A stretch of DNA of 40,294 bases from Bacillota bacterium. GTDB taxonomy: Bacteria; Bacillota; Clostridia; Oscillospirales; Feifaniaceae. The position numbers were made by a program, and so were the translations under genes. Numbering within the stretch: the first letter of the stretch is position 1; the number at the start of each line of letters is the position of its first letter. This document shows, piece by piece, positions 7,708 to 15,122 of the stretch. The notes under the pieces were generated by a model, which did not search any database, was not told where the DNA came from, and was given only the letters and a program-made list of their open reading frames with translations. The DNA lies in assembly GCA_030705925.1 (NCBI GenBank), contig JAUZPM010000015.1, positions 1 to 40,294 of the forward strand, written 5' to 3'.

Positions 7708-8820
7708 TTGAGTAAACTTAAAAAAATCATAAAAGCTGATGCTGTTCTTATTATATCAGCATTTGCCGCTGTAATAACCTGTTTTTTTAAACCTCCTGAT
7801 CTTAGCTATATTGATTACATAAATTTCGATGTGCTTATATTGCTTTTTTCCTTAATGACTGTCGTTGCCGGGCTATCAAAATTAGGGGTTTTAACTGCAT
7901 CGGCCTGCAAGCTTTTGACTTTTTCTAAAACTTCAAGAGAGCTATCTATAATTTTAGTATTTCTGACCTTTTTCTCTTCGATGCTGATGACAAATGATGT
8001 TGCTCTCATTACATTTATCCCTTTTTCGCTAGCCGCGCTTCGTTTATCGGAAAAATTACGTTTTGCGCCATACGTGATCACACTTCAGACGGTTGCTGCA
8101 AATATAGGAAGCACTCTTACCCCCGTTGGTAATCCGCAAAATCTCTTTTTATATTCAAACTTTCATATTTCAATACCAAGCTTTTTCTCGGTAACTACAC
8201 CAATCGTTTTATTGGGTGGAATCATACTTGTTATTTTGAACTTATTTGTTAAACCCTCAAAAATAACTGTTGCCAGCAAATCTTTTGAACTGCAAAACAA
8301 AAGAAAAATAATTGTATATTCTGTTTTGTTCGCACTGTGTCTTTTGTCTGTACTGCATATTATTGGAACATTGCCTCTTTTATTAATTGTCTGTGCCACA
8401 CTTCTTATCTTTGATAAAAGGTTATTCTTAAAGGTGGACTACAGCCTTCTTCTAACCTTTTTATGCTTTTTTATTTTTGTTGGAAACCTGAAAAGTCTTC
8501 CAATTATAAGCACTTTTCTGACAAGTTTCATTAAACAAAGAGAATTCTTGTGTTCAATCGTATTTTCACAAGTAATAAGCAATGTACCTGCAGCGGTTAT
8601 GCTTTCTTCGTTCACAGAAAATTATAAAGCACTTCTTGCAGGAACAAATATAGGAGGGCTTGGAACATTAGTTGCGTCTTTAGCCAGTTTGATTTCATTC
8701 AAGCTTTACTGCAAAGAAGATGGCGCTCGTCCGCTCTATTACCTTGCTGTTTTTTTTGCCGTCAACTTCCCTTTACTTATTTTAACGGGAGCAGCCTATA
8801 GTTACATTTTCCAGAGGTGA
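7708..8820 (+). CDS. Anion transporter of the ArsB/NhaD/SLC13 (ion transporter) superfamily
   Basis: This 370-residue polytopic membrane protein has about ten hydrophobic segments. It starts at a TTG behind GGGCGGAG. Two superfamily signatures are clear: MLMTNDVALITFIPF around residues 93-107 and NIGSTLTPVGNPQNLFLYS around 131-149. These resemble the re-entrant helical hairpins of SLC13 carboxylate carriers, NhaD antiporters and ArsB. The substrate could be a dicarboxylate, another organic anion or an ion, and sequence alone does not decide. The stop codon lies next to the ROK kinase gene, so import of a substrate processed by that operon is plausible. Confidence 0.82.
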   Translation: MSKLKKIIKADAVLIISAFAAVITCFFKPPDLSYIDYINFDVLILLFSLMTVVAGLSKLGVLTASACKLLTFSKTSRELSIILVFLTFFSSMLMTNDVALITFIPFSLAALRLSEKLRFAPYVITLQTVAANIGSTLTPVGNPQNLFLYSNFHISIPSFFSVTTPIVLLGGIILVILNLFVKPSKITVASKSFELQNKRKIIVYSVLFALCLLSVLHIIGTLPLLLIVCATLLIFDKRLFLKVDYSLLLTFLCFFIFVGNLKSLPIISTFLTSFIKQREFLCSIVFSQVISNVPAAVMLSSFTENYKALLAGTNIGGLGTLVASLASLISFKLYCKEDGARPLYYLAVFFAVNFPLLILTGAAYSYIFQR

Positions 8821-8825
8821 ATAAT

Positions 8826-9683
8826 TTGAAAATTGCCGCAATAGACATCGGAGGAACATTTATAAAGTCGGGTGTATATGATAGTGACTCAAAAGTGCTA
8901 GACGATATCGCTAGCTTTCCCACTAATGCAAACAGTGGAGAAGCGCTGATGGAGCAGATATCTGGCATCATTGAATCACTTGGTTTAGTTGAGCGAATTG
9001 GAATAAGCACAGCTGGCCAGGTCGACCCTGTCAACGGCCAAATAGTCTTTGCGACTGATAACATAAAAAACTATACTGGAACCAAAGTAAAGCAAATCCT
9101 AGAAAAAAAATTCAACTTGCCTGTTAGAGTGGAAAATGACGTAAATGCAGCGGCATATGCCGAGGCAAAATTGGGCGCCGGACAGGGTTTCAGTGATTTT
9201 ATATGTTTAACCTTTGGCACCGGCATAGGGGGAGCAATCTACACAAACGGCGGATTGTATTACGGAAGCGGATGCTCAGCCGCGGAATTCGGTCACATTA
9301 TAACCCATGTCGGTGGAAGAAAGTGCACTTGCGGCTCGTATGGCTGCTATGAGACATACGCCTCAGCCTCGGCACTCTATAAAGAATTCGGTGATACTGC
9401 AGATTTACAGTTACTTATAAAAGAGAATGCAAGCATAGCGGAAATTGTCAGCAGTTGGGTTACTGAAGTCACAGCTGGTTTAGCCGGCATAATCCATTGT
9501 TTTAATCCCTCGCTTGTAGTTTTAGGGGGACGAATAATGGAGAATAGCGAAATCATAAGCCTGATAGTACAGCGGCTTCCGTCACAACTTATGCCTAGTT
9601 TTAGAAATGTCTGCATCAGGGGCGCACAGTTAGGAAACACGGCGGGAATGATCGGCGCCGCACTTCTTGCTAATGGAATGTAG
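8826..9683 (+). CDS. ROK-family sugar kinase (glucokinase-like)
   Basis: I place the start at the TTG at 8826, five bases after AGAGGTGA. A GTG at 8817 is possible but overlaps the previous stop and lacks a ribosome site. The product has 285 residues. It has the ATP phosphate-1 loop DIGGTFIKSG, the catalytic segment VENDVNAAAYAEA with the expected Asp, the phosphate-2 loop TFGTGIGGA, and the ROK zinc motif running from EFGHI to CTCGSYGCYETYAS. ROK proteins of this length without an N-terminal helix-turn-helix phosphorylate hexoses or N-acetylhexosamines. The exact sugar is not evident. It is in an operon with an anion carrier and a DUF4127 protein. Confidence 0.9.
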   Translation: MKIAAIDIGGTFIKSGVYDSDSKVLDDIASFPTNANSGEALMEQISGIIESLGLVERIGISTAGQVDPVNGQIVFATDNIKNYTGTKVKQILEKKFNLPVRVENDVNAAAYAEAKLGAGQGFSDFICLTFGTGIGGAIYTNGGLYYGSGCSAAEFGHIITHVGGRKCTCGSYGCYETYASASALYKEFGDTADLQLLIKENASIAEIVSSWVTEVTAGLAGIIHCFNPSLVVLGGRIMENSEIISLIVQRLPSQLMPSFRNVCIRGAQLGNTAGMIGAALLANGM

Positions 9684-9693
9684 AGGAGTTTAA

Positions 9694-11202
9694 ATGAATA
9701 TCCTGTATATACCACTCGATGAGCGTCCGTGCAATCTGATATTCCCGCAAATGATTGCCGCTACAAACGACGAAATAAAACTTATTGTTCCGCCTTCACA
9801 ATTTTTGGGCTACAAAAAACAAAAAGCAGATATTGAAGGTCTCTGGCATTTTGTAAAACAACATATTGAGAAATCGGATGCGGCAATACTGTCGGTTGAC
9901 ATGCTGATATACGGCGGGCTTCTCCCATCGCGCATTCATCATGATGATGAAGAATTGCTTTCTGAGCGTCTTCAAAAGCTCGTTAACTTAAAAAACAGCC
10001 GAGTGCCTATTTATCTTTTCAATCTGATAATGAGAACGCCAAGCTACAATTCATCGGATGAAGAACCTGATTATTACGAAAAGTTCGGAGCCGCCATCTT
10101 TAAACGTGCATATCTTTCCGACAAAAAAGACCGCATTGGACTGAGCGATGAAGAAAGCAAGGAACAAGGCTCTATAAAAATTCCGCAAGAGTATGTAGAT
10201 GATTACGAAAAAAGACGCAAACTCAATCTCGATGTCAATTTAAAAATATTAGATCTTGTCAAAAGCGGCAAAGTTGATTTCTTGTCTATTCCTCAGGATG
10301 ATTCTTCGCCTTATGGCTATACGGCAATGGATCAGCGCCTCGTTTACGGACGCATTAGAGAGCTTCGGCTTCAAAATAAAGTCTATGTATATCCCGGTGC
10401 TGATGAGGCGGGCTCCACTCTGTTGGCACGAGCTTATAATGATTTTATTAAAAAAACGCCGCTTATCTATGTATCCTATGCATCAACACTAGGTCCTGAA
10501 ATTATCCCGCTATATGAGGACAGAGTATTTGGCGAATCGCTGAAATCGCATATTCTTGCCGCAGGCGGTCTTATGACAGAAAGTATCAATGAAGCTGATT
10601 TGTGCCTCTTTGTCAATTCGCCCGGAAAGGTTATGCAGCAGGCTCGGGATCAGTTTGAAAACCGAGATGTTACCTATTCATCGCACAGAAACCTTGTTCA
10701 TTTCTGTTGTGAAATGGAGTATGCTTTTTCGAAAGGCAAAAAAGTGGCAGTAGCCGATATCGCATTTGCAAACGGAGGAGATCTCGAACTTATTTCACTA
10801 ATGGACGATATGGCTCTGCTTGACAAGCTTTACGGCTATGCCGGCTGGAATACGGCATGCAATACGCTTGGCACCACACTTTCTTCCGGGATAATAAGCC
10901 AAAATAAAAACAGCGCTGTAACATATAATCTCATATATCATATAATAGACGACGCACTTTATCAGGCTCGCATTCGATCTTATGCCTGCGATAATATCCT
11001 TTCTAAGTATAACGCTGACTATTTTTCAACAAACGGCCGTGAAAAAGAAATATGCAGTGAACTTTCTACGCTTCTTTCTGAAGGATTCAAAGAATTAATA
11101 ATAAACAGTTTTAAAGATGCAAGCATATGTTTAACAACATATAGTCCGTGGAAGCGTATGTTTGAAATCGGCCTAAATCTTGAGATAAATTTGCAGGTAT
11201 AA
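9694..11202 (+). CDS. DUF4127-family protein, unknown function
   Basis: The protein has 502 residues and a good GAGGAG ribosome site, 10 bp after the ROK stop. The N-terminal YIPLDERPCNLIFP motif is the hallmark of the DUF4127 family. Further conserved-looking stretches are SVDMLIYGGLLPSR, NLIMRTPSY, SIPQDDSSPYGY, YPGADEAGSTLLAR and VADIAFANGGDLELI. No signal peptide or membrane helix is visible, so it is probably cytoplasmic. The many Asp, Glu and Asn residues in conserved loops look like an enzyme's, but I know of no demonstrated activity. The operon partners suggest sugar or organic-acid metabolism. Confidence 0.85.
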   Translation: MNILYIPLDERPCNLIFPQMIAATNDEIKLIVPPSQFLGYKKQKADIEGLWHFVKQHIEKSDAAILSVDMLIYGGLLPSRIHHDDEELLSERLQKLVNLKNSRVPIYLFNLIMRTPSYNSSDEEPDYYEKFGAAIFKRAYLSDKKDRIGLSDEESKEQGSIKIPQEYVDDYEKRRKLNLDVNLKILDLVKSGKVDFLSIPQDDSSPYGYTAMDQRLVYGRIRELRLQNKVYVYPGADEAGSTLLARAYNDFIKKTPLIYVSYASTLGPEIIPLYEDRVFGESLKSHILAAGGLMTESINEADLCLFVNSPGKVMQQARDQFENRDVTYSSHRNLVHFCCEMEYAFSKGKKVAVADIAFANGGDLELISLMDDMALLDKLYGYAGWNTACNTLGTTLSSGIISQNKNSAVTYNLIYHIIDDALYQARIRSYACDNILSKYNADYFSTNGREKEICSELSTLLSEGFKELIINSFKDASICLTTYSPWKRMFEIGLNLEINLQV

Positions 11203-11251
11203 TATGTAAGTTTTGCAAAAGTTTTAGTTATCAAACCAGTATCAAATAAAC

Positions 11252-11280
11252 TTTACTTTAATACGATAATATGGTAACAT
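11252..11280 (+). promoter_or_regulatory. Promoter of the amino-acid ABC importer
   Basis: TTTACT (11252-11257), 17 bp, TAACAT (11275-11280). TTTACTTTA over the -35 recurs inverted as TAAAGTAAA at 11286-11294, and TTAATACG (11258-11265) recurs inverted as CGTATTAA (11296-11303). The region could therefore be an operator or fold at the RNA level. Confidence 0.6.
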
Positions 11281-11315
11281 ATAAATAAAGTAAAACGTAT
11301 TAAGGAGTTGTACTT

Positions 11316-12122
11316 ATGAAAAAACGCATCATAGCATTAACTCTGTTCTCTTGCATGTTAGCTCTTACGCTGTTTGGCTGCGGATCTAATAAAGCGAGCA
11401 GTACATCTGCAAATAACACCCCTGCTAAGAAAAGCACACTTGTTGTCGGTCTTGACGACCAATTCCCTCCTATGGGATTTCGTGATGCTCAGGGAAACAT
11501 AACTGGTTTTGATATCGATCTTGCAACCGAGGCTGCAAAGCGTTTAGGAATGCAGATCAAATTCCAGCCGATTGATTGGAAAGTAAAAGAGCAGGAACTC
11601 AACTCAGGCAACATTGATTGTATATGGAACGGTATGACTATAACTCCAGAGATAAAAGATGCAATGACTGTTTCACAGCCTTATATGAAAAACGAGCAGA
11701 TAATCGTTGTTAAAAAGGATTCCCCAATTGCTTCCCAGGCTGACCTTGCCGGCAAGAAATTAGGTCTTCAGGCAGGCTCAAGCGCCAACAATGCTCTTGA
11801 CGCAAACACTTCTTTTAAATCTACCCTTGGAAAAGTATTGCCATATGATGATAACAGTAAAGCTCTTATGGATCTTGATGCAGGCGGAATCGACGCTGTA
11901 CTGATGGATTCAGTTGTGGCTCTGTATTATGTACAAAAAGATGGAAAATACAAAGTTCTCTCCGGTTCACTTGCTGACGAAGAATACGGTGTCGGATTCC
12001 GCAAAGCTGATACAGAGTTATGTTCAAAGGTTGAGGGTGCTTTAAAGCAAATGGCAACAGACGGCAAAATGGCTGAAATATCTAACAAATGGTTTGGTAA
12101 GGACGTAACAATTATCAAATAA
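11316..12122 (+). CDS. Polar amino-acid ABC transporter substrate-binding lipoprotein (family 3)
   Basis: The protein has 268 residues. Residues 1-22 form a lipoprotein signal peptide ending LTLFGCG, with Cys22 as the lipidated residue, followed by a Ser/Thr/Asn-rich linker. The mature part is a family 3 solute-binding domain: VVGLDDQFPPMGFRDAQGNITGFDIDLATEAAKRLG contains the classic ligand-binding start, and LNSGNIDCIWNGMTITPE and SALMDLDAGGIDAVL-like stretches follow. Such proteins capture glutamine, glutamate, arginine, cystine or similar amino acids at the outer membrane face. It heads a complete three-gene importer. Ligand identity is unresolved. Confidence 0.92.
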   Translation: MKKRIIALTLFSCMLALTLFGCGSNKASSTSANNTPAKKSTLVVGLDDQFPPMGFRDAQGNITGFDIDLATEAAKRLGMQIKFQPIDWKVKEQELNSGNIDCIWNGMTITPEIKDAMTVSQPYMKNEQIIVVKKDSPIASQADLAGKKLGLQAGSSANNALDANTSFKSTLGKVLPYDDNSKALMDLDAGGIDAVLMDSVVALYYVQKDGKYKVLSGSLADEEYGVGFRKADTELCSKVEGALKQMATDGKMAEISNKWFGKDVTIIK

Positions 12123-12140
12123 TTGAACGGATGTGTCTTT

Positions 12141-12800
12141 TTGAAATCGCTAGAAGACTTAGTTAGTTTATTATTACAATTAGTAAACGGTTTCTGGGTA
12201 ACGCTATCAATCTTTGTGCTTACCCTGCTGTTTGCCATTCCTCTTGCGACGCCAATTGCACTTGGACGTATGTCTAAAAACCGCATATTGTCAAAAATTG
12301 TGGGGTTTTTTCAACTTATCATCCGTGGAACTCCGCTCTTACTTCAGATTATTTTCGTTTACTTCGCTCCTTATTACATATTTGGAGCGAAACTGAGCGG
12401 ATACAGATTTCCGGCAACGATAATTGCTTTTTCGACAAACTATGCAGCTTATTTTTCGGAAATATACCGCGGAGGGCTTGAATCAATACCCATAGGTCAG
12501 TATGAGGCAGCACAGGTTCTTGGCTTTTCGAAGAGCCAGACATTTTTCCGCATTATACTTCCGCAGGTTATTAAGCGTATACTTCCGCCAATGTCAAATG
12601 AGGTCATAACACTCATTAAAGATACTGCACTTGCCGCAACGATTGCTGTACAGGAAATGTTCCGTGTAGCAAATTCTTCGGCGGCAACAAATGTATCAAT
12701 AGCCCCAATCGTATTTGCCGGCGGATTTTACCTTGCCGCAAGCTATCTCATTACCCGTGCTTTTACCTGGGGCGAGAAAAAGCTTAGCTATTATCATTAA
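12141..12800 (+). CDS. Polar amino-acid ABC transporter permease
   Basis: I start it at the TTG at 12141, giving 219 residues. The alternative TTG at 12123 abuts the previous stop and has no ribosome site. It is an integral membrane subunit of the His/Glu/Gln/Arg/opine family, with about five helices. The EAA loop that contacts the ATPase is visible as [22 protein letters not shown] near residues 119-140. [10 protein letters not shown]-type sequence follows ([15 protein letters not shown]). It would work as a homodimer because only one permease is encoded. Its partners are the binding protein upstream and the ATPase downstream. Confidence 0.9.
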   Translation: MKSLEDLVSLLLQLVNGFWVTLSIFVLTLLFAIPLATPIALGRMSKNRILSKIVGFFQLIIRGTPLLLQIIFVYFAPYYIFGAKLSGYRFPATIIAFSTNYAAYFSEIYRGGLESIPIGQYEAAQVLGFSKSQTFFRIILPQVIKRILPPMSNEVITLIKDTALAATIAVQEMFRVANSSAATNVSIAPIVFAGGFYLAASYLITRAFTWGEKKLSYYH

Positions 12801-12811
12801 GGAGAATTGGT

Positions 12812-13570
12812 ATGTCAGTATTATCTGTGCGCAATGCACAAAAAGCATTCGGTCATAATAAGGTTATAACCGATATCTCCTTTGATGTCGACAAGGGCGA
12901 AGTAGTCGCAATAATAGGTCCATCTGGATCAGGCAAGTCTACACTTTTAAGATGCTGTACTTCTCTTGAAAAGCTTGACAGCGGCACAATAGATTATTCT
13001 GGCGATGTTCTCTGTAAGACAGAAAACAGCAAGACCGTATATGCTGAGAAAGATGAACTTCGCAAAATCCGCAGACGGTTTGGGCTAGTATTTCAAAATT
13101 TCAATCTATTCCCCCACCTTTCGGTGCAATGTAATATTACCGAAGCGCTTATTCATGTACTTGGTATCGATAAAGCCGCCGCAAATAAAAAAGCCGGCGA
13201 CTTGCTTGAAAAAATGGGGCTATCTGATAAGTCAGATTCTTACCCGTGCGAGCTTTCCGGCGGTCAGCAACAGCGTGTTGCAATTGCGAGGGCTTTAGCG
13301 CTGGACCCGGAAATCTTATTTTTTGATGAACCGACAAGTGCGTTAGACCCTGAGCTTACTGGGGAAATTTTAAAGGTTATGCGCGAGCTCGCTGAAGAGC
13401 ACATGACAATGGTTGTCGTAACTCATGAAATGGGCTTTGCCCGTGATGTCGCCGATCGAGTTATTTTTATGGACAAAGGCGTGATCGTTGAAGAGGGCGA
13501 TCCAAAACAAGTCATCGATAACCCGTCAAGCGAGCGAACTAAGCTTTTTTTACAAAGATTTATTGGATAA
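12812..13570 (+). CDS. Polar amino-acid ABC transporter ATP-binding protein (GlnQ/TcyC-like)
   Basis: This 252-residue nucleotide-binding subunit sits behind AAGGAG overlapping the permease stop. Walker A is [12 protein letters not shown] (about residues 34-45), the Q loop is FQNFNLFPH, the signature is [15 protein letters not shown], Walker B is [12 protein letters not shown], and the switch histidine is in [12 protein letters not shown]. These are all intact and in the order typical of amino-acid importers. It energises the permease encoded just upstream. The operon ends at a strong terminator 14 bp later. Confidence 0.94.
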   Translation: MSVLSVRNAQKAFGHNKVITDISFDVDKGEVVAIIGPSGSGKSTLLRCCTSLEKLDSGTIDYSGDVLCKTENSKTVYAEKDELRKIRRRFGLVFQNFNLFPHLSVQCNITEALIHVLGIDKAAANKKAGDLLEKMGLSDKSDSYPCELSGGQQQRVAIARALALDPEILFFDEPTSALDPELTGEILKVMRELAEEHMTMVVVTHEMGFARDVADRVIFMDKGVIVEEGDPKQVIDNPSSERTKLFLQRFIG

Positions 13571-13584
13571 CAACACATACAAAA

Positions 13585-13611
13585 CTCCCGCTTTACGGCG
13601 GGAGTTTTTTT
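13585..13611 (+). terminator. Terminator of the amino-acid importer operon
   Basis: CTCCCGC (13585-13591) and GCGGGAG (13598-13604) flank a six-base loop. Seven T residues follow. A runs on the other side allow it to serve the converging small gene too. Confidence 0.92.
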
Positions 13612-13621
13612 ATTTATAAAG

Positions 13622-13945
13622 TCAGCAAGATTCCTCGCTAGCTTCTCCTTCTTCTCTTATATAACCGCTGTGATAATAATCTAAAGTATCTTCAAATTTA
13701 AACTGAAGCAGCATCTCTTTCTTTATAATGTCACGAAGTGTAGTCTGAACACTTTTGTCGACTTCTAGTAAATCATGAATATTGGTTCTTCCTTCGAGAG
13801 ATTTTTGAATTTTTTCTCCCTCTGCATTCAAAATATGAGCTAGACCAATTTCTTCAAGAGCTATAGATGATAGTAACAGCTTAACAACATCATCTTTATA
13901 TAATCTGATTTCCGGTTTAATATTTGGAATATTAGGCATTCCCAT
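13622..13945 (-). CDS. Small conserved-looking protein of unknown function (MPNIPNIKP type)
   Basis: I place the start at the ATG at 13945, which follows a consensus GGAGGTGAT ribosome site. The in-frame extension upstream to 14065 has no such signal. The 107-residue product begins MGMPNIPNIKPEIRLYKDD, then VVKLLLSSIALEEIGLAHIL, EKIQKSLEG and TLRDIIKKEMLLQFKFEDTLDYY. It looks all-helical and has no signal peptide or membrane segment. The motif SSIALEEIGLAHILNAEGEKIQ, given here in parts, recalls small proteins of spore-forming Firmicutes, but I cannot name a function. Confidence 0.7.
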   Translation of the reverse strand: MGMPNIPNIKPEIRLYKDDVVKLLLSSIALEEIGLAHILNAEGEKIQKSLEGRTNIHDLLEVDKSVQTTLRDIIKKEMLLQFKFEDTLDYYHSGYIREEGEASEESC

Positions 13946-14106
13946 AAAATCACCTCCAATTAAGTATATACGGAAATCAGTCAACTTGTGCCAAAAAAAG
14001 ATATAATTTGTCGAATTTTCAACTAGGCAACCTACATATATGTATATATTTAATGGCTTTTGCACTTTGCAATGGCTTAACAGTTGTTAATTTTCTGTTA
14101 AGACTA

Positions 14107-14135
14107 TTGACTTAGTAAATTGAAAGTGGTATAAA
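14107..14135 (+). promoter_or_regulatory. Promoter of hsp20
   Basis: TTGACT (14107-14112), 17 bp, TATAAA (14130-14135). The CIRCE operator begins 12 bp downstream, over the expected transcription start. Confidence 0.8.
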
Positions 14136-14146
14136 ATAATCAAGCG

Positions 14147-14173
14147 TTAGCACTCTTTGTAGCTGAGTGCTAA
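14147..14173 (+). promoter_or_regulatory. CIRCE operator (HrcA binding site)
   Basis: An exact TTAGCACTC (14147-14155), nine spacer bases and exact GAGTGCTAA (14165-14173) match the CIRCE consensus without a mismatch. HrcA represses heat-shock operons through this element. It lies between the promoter and the ribosome site of the hsp20 gene. Confidence 0.97.
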
Positions 14174-14212
14174 TTTATATATATTAATTTATTTAAGAAG
14201 GAGTTGTTGATC

Positions 14213-14659
14213 ATGGCTGGATTAGTTCCATTCACTAAAAAAAATTCAGGACTGCCCTATAACGGTTTTAACGATTTTTACAACATGTTTGATGACTTTT
14301 TTAACGATAGCTGGCCTCTTAAAATGACTTTCTCAAGGGAAACTTTTAAAGTCGACTTAGAGGAAAATGACGCCGAATATCTTGTATCGGCAGATCTTCC
14401 GGGAATCAATAAAGACGAGATAAATCTCTCTCTAAACGAAGGAAGACTCACTATATCAATAAATAAAGAGGACAACATTAACGAAGAAAAGAAAAACTAC
14501 ATTCACAAGGAAAGACGCTATAGTTCAATGAGTCGCAGCATGTACCTCCCGGATGCAAAAAACGATGGCATAAAGGCAAAACTGCAAAACGGGGTCTTAA
14601 GTATATCAATACCAAAGGCTGAGAAAACAGATAACTCAATTAAGATTAAGATAGATTAA
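14213..14659 (+). CDS. Hsp20/alpha-crystallin small heat-shock protein
   Basis: Starting at the ATG at 14213 (AAGAAGGAG nine bases before), the product has 148 residues. After a short N-terminal region (FNDFYNMFDDFFNDSW) the alpha-crystallin domain runs from about residue 42 to 135: VDLEENDAEYLVSADLPGINKDEI, LNEGRLTISINKE, ERRYSSMSRSMYLP, and KLQNGVLSISIPK. The C-terminus has a SIKIKID tail in place of the common IxI/V motif. It acts as an ATP-independent holdase oligomer. HrcA control through the perfect CIRCE upstream is a confident inference. It is monocistronic. Confidence 0.94.
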   Translation: MAGLVPFTKKNSGLPYNGFNDFYNMFDDFFNDSWPLKMTFSRETFKVDLEENDAEYLVSADLPGINKDEINLSLNEGRLTISINKEDNINEEKKNYIHKERRYSSMSRSMYLPDAKNDGIKAKLQNGVLSISIPKAEKTDNSIKIKID

Positions 14660-14662
14660 GAT

Positions 14663-14700
14663 AAATAGCACATTGGTTGCCCCACCAATGTGCTATTTTT
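14663..14700 (+). terminator. Terminator of hsp20
   Basis: AAATAGCACATTGGT (14663-14677) and ACCAATGTGCTATTT (14684-14698) form a 15-bp stem with loop TGCCCC, continuing into T residues. Confidence 0.9.
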
Positions 14701-14864
14701 TAAAACTTATAAAAGCGACAATTTAATGCATATTTTAAACTATTATTTAAAAATATATAATAATTATAAAATCCTCTCTCTTTATACTCCTTCACCGGAA
14801 TATATGCTAAACATATACTGTAAATGCAGCAAAAGCTGCAAACGAATAAGGGAGGTGCATTTCT

Positions 14865-15077
14865 TTGAATATCGGTCGTTGTTGTGCAGACATCATAACA
14901 GTGGTCCTTGCCTCGCTTCTTGCGCTTGTTATCGGTCTAGTACTCGGAGCAATTTATGCGGGTGCTATTTTTGCGGTACTGCCGCTTATTGCAATAATAG
15001 GAATCATTCTTTTAGTCCTTTTGATTATCCGCATTATTACTTGTTCATGCTCTTGTCGTGGCGGTAACTGGCAATAA
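14865..15077 (+). CDS. Small two-helix membrane protein, unknown function
   Basis: The 70-residue ORF starts at a TTG seven bases behind a strong GGGAGGTG ribosome site. MNIGRCCADIITVV leads into two long hydrophobic segments (about residues 10-33 and 36-58). A cysteine-rich polar tail, CSCSCRGGNWQ, follows. A longer overlapping reading frame at 14690-15067 is rejected because it lacks a ribosome site. The hydrophobicity, Gly/Ala content and cysteine tail are unusual for a soluble protein. Nothing identifies the function. Confidence 0.65.
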   Translation: MNIGRCCADIITVVLASLLALVIGLVLGAIYAGAIFAVLPLIAIIGIILLVLLIIRIITCSCSCRGGNWQ

Positions 15078-15087
15078 CACTAATTAA

Positions 15088-15119
15088 AAGATCCGGCCTG
15101 CAATCGCGGGCCGGATCTT
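15088..15119. terminator. Shared terminator between converging small membrane-protein and glycoside hydrolase genes
   Basis: A 14-bp stem (AAGATCCGGCCTGC / GCGGGCCGGATCTT, including one G-T pair) has loop AATC. The T run is on the minus-strand side (four T residues), so it best fits the glycoside hydrolase transcript. Confidence 0.82.
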
Positions 15120-15122
15120 CAT

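Noticed and set aside
12812-13570. The ATPase as partner of the sugar importer
   Set aside because: Its motifs and operon are of the polar amino-acid type, and it is terminated before the glycan locus on the opposite strand.
14690-15067. Longer frame overlapping the 70-residue membrane-protein gene
   Set aside because: It has no ribosome site, whereas the 70-residue frame has GGGAGGTG and a membrane-protein pattern.
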